DNA of 64,000 bases, from the NCBI GenBank assembly GCA_013399115.1, contig VXAA01005219.1:123078-187077 (forward strand), written 5' to 3'. The stretch comes from Anseranas semipalmata (Eukaryota; Chordata; Aves; Anseriformes; Anseranatidae). Within the stretch, counting starts at the first letter, position 1, and every line of letters starts with the position of its first letter. The notes below the pieces were generated by a model, which saw nothing but the letters and a program-made list of their open reading frames with translations, was not told where the DNA came from and did no database searches. The position numbers and the translations under genes were made by a program. Shown in pieces: positions 61,527-64,000 of the stretch.

Positions 61527-61770
61527 GACCTGATACGACGAGATATTCTGTATTACAAAGGTCGCATAGACATGGATAAATATGAAGTAGTGGATATAGA
61601 AGACGGAAGAGATGATGACTTCAATGTCAGCATGAAGAATGCCTTCAAACTTCATAACAAGGAGACTGAGGAAATGCACTTATTCTTTGCCAAGAAACTG
61701 GAAGAGAAGTTGCGATGGCTCAGAGCTTTCGGAGAAGAAAGGAAGATGGTAAAAGAAGATGAAAAGATAG
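61527..61770 (+). CDS. ARHGEF9: ARHGEF9 exon: second half of the PH domain
   Basis: This 244-bp exon (81 codons plus one base; phase 0 in, 1 out) encodes [20 protein letters not shown], then [40 protein letters not shown] and [20 protein letters not shown], ending I-G. It supplies the remaining PH strands and the C-terminal PH helix, whose tryptophan in 'KLRWLRAF' is the near-invariant PH-domain Trp. The Arg-Arg pair in 'DLIRRD' is, as I recall, the pair needed for PI3P binding by collybistin. The acceptor is ctctctgcag and the donor is ATAG|GTGAGG. Relative to mammals as remembered, F-R-E is F-G-E and V-Q-E is V-K-E. Confidence 0.98.
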
Positions 61771-62587
<817 letters not shown>

Positions 62588-62721
62588 TGAGGGTGGAGCG
62601 GGCTGGGCTGAATCCTGCTGGGCTAGGATCCAGTGTCCCCCTTGAATTTCCCTCTCCCCTTTCTCTTTTTTTTATAAAATACCGTTTGTGCTTTGTATCC
62701 TTTCTTAATGTATCTGTGGGC

Positions 62722-62781
62722 CAAATTAATCTCTGGTCTAATGTGGTTGAAGCCAGTGGAATTTCACCAGAGATGAATTTG
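62722..62781. repeat. palindromic interspersed repeat, 16-bp arms
   Basis: CAAATTAATCTCTGGT (62722-62737) and ACCAGAGATGAATTTG (62766-62781) are inverted copies with one mismatch, separated by 28 bases. The element is of the 'ggccaaattc...tacaccag' type seen in many amniote genomes. Related single-arm fragments appear at 36640-36700 and 60361-60440. The family name is not known to me. Confidence 0.6.
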
Positions 62782-63833
62782 ATCTCGTGTCTCCAGTCTG
62801 ATGTCCAGAAGCTGTCCCTGGGGGCAGAAATCTTTCTCAGTTGTTTCTCTCAGGCTGCAATGGGAGTGAGTGCGGAGATGTGTAGGTGTTTTGCTAATTC
62901 CCAAAGTCTCCCTTTAGAAAAGAACGAAAGATGGCTAAAATATTGGATTTTGCTTTTGGAAAGGGGATGCTCATGATTCTTGGGGCTGCCTATAGCTTTT
63001 AAAGGACAGCACAGTAGCATCAGCTCTAGGTAATAATGCATCTCAGTAAAGATGTTATATATCTCTAATGTCAGGTTCATTTCCCCACCCAGGCAGACTA
63101 CCGCCAACTAACAAATGCCATGCTAGATAGTAAACGGAGTCTCAACTGGCAAAATGGCCGGTGTTGATTATCTCTTGTAATAACTCCTGCAGCTCTAGGT
63201 TTTGAAATAGTAAATGCAGAGGGAAAGTCAAAGAGGTAATTTTTCAAGTTTTCCAAAGCTTCACAAAGTCATAGACATATTGGTGAGTTACAAAGTCCCT
63301 TGGCACAACTAGGCCTGTAAAAGGGTTTTGAGAGAACTCATCCTTTCTTGGCTATAGTCAGTCCCAGGCAGATTCCTCCCCATTCTCCACAGGCATTGGG
63401 TTGTTTTTTTGCAGAAGTTGAGGGAGCTCTTTGCTTTCTGCCTCACCTGTTTGTTGTCTACTGGCTTTGCTGGTACAGTAGTGGTTCACTAGGCCAGCTG
63501 TAAACACCATGGTTTGCTGTGTCTCTCCATTGTCATTCGTCTTCTCCTCTCTACTAACTTCCTGTGTTGTCTGCTGAGATGTTCTCTAAAAACTCTCCTG
63601 GCCAGATTTTCTAAGCTCAAAATAAGCACACACCCAGAAGCGGGGACATGTCTGTGACACAGTGTACGTGTAGTTCTGGCAGTAGCGGACACTATCACAA
63701 GCTCGGTTTTGCAGATCCACCCCCAACCACGGCAGCAACCACGGAAATTATGGCAACTGGAAAACTGGAGAATCTGGCTTCCATGGTAGCCATGGCAAAA
63801 ACAGTTTTAATTATTATTTGCTGTTCAATTCAA

Positions 63834-63861
63834 TTATTAATTAATAACTATTAATTAATAA
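63834..63861. repeat. ATTAATTA palindrome pair
   Basis: TTATTAATTAATAA (63834-63847) is a perfect palindrome, followed after one base by TATTAATTAATAA (63849-63861). It is AT-rich with several homeodomain-type ATTA cores; function is unknown. Confidence 0.8.
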
Positions 63862-64000
63862 TTTTACTGTTTAGTCATTAAGTGACACAGTTCAAAGGTG
63901 CCTGAGCATGCCTAGCAGTACTCCTAATTAAATCCCTGTACTTGCATCCTGACAAACATAATAAGCCTAACTGTACTGTACTGTAGTGATTTCTTATTCA

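Noticed and set aside
63705..63760. Repeated CAACCACGG motif as a RUNX cluster
   Set aside because: Only two short copies and imperfect fit to the RUNX consensus; too weak to call.

Overview
The window is vertebrate nuclear DNA, most likely from a bird. Genes are split into short exons separated by kilobase-scale introns. The recognisable interspersed repeats are CR1 LINEs with the typical ATTCTGTG-type 3' end, degraded older CR1/L3-like LINE copies, core-SINE relics and one solo retroviral LTR. No Alu or L1 signature of a mammal and no bacterial-style gene packing is visible.

One protein-coding gene is supported. Eight coding exons on the + strand (10634-10813, 22039-22230, 28963-29142, 31561-31793, 36269-36398, 44306-44437, 61527-61770, 62487-62555) join in frame into 453 complete codons. 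They encode SH3, DH (RhoGEF) and PH domains in that order plus a basic tail. The sequence matches collybistin (ARHGEF9), the Cdc42-type guanine nucleotide exchange factor that brings gephyrin to inhibitory postsynapses. The first coding exon(s) and the last coding exon were not found and are presumed to lie outside the window. All exon phases agree, there is no internal stop, and all splice sites are GT-AG except one: exon 28963-29142 has a GC donor followed closely by a G-run cluster.

Layout: 1-10633 is upstream intron or 5' region with no recognised exon. 10634-31793 carries the SH3 exon and most of the DH domain. 31794-44437 holds the end of the DH domain and the start of the PH domain. 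44438-61526 is a 17-kb intron containing a CpG-dense island, a recent CR1, a second CR1 and an old antisense CR1. 61527-62555 holds the last two exons present. 62556-64000 is the start of the next intron.

Most other open frames are chance ORFs in introns or parts of CR1 reverse transcriptase. I see no undescribed multi-gene system. The points most worth a second look are the GC-AG splice site with its G-runs, the skippable SH3 exon with an open in-frame 5' extension, the intronic CpG island with two AP-1 sites, the solo LTR with a CArG box, and several hairpin or palindromic elements.
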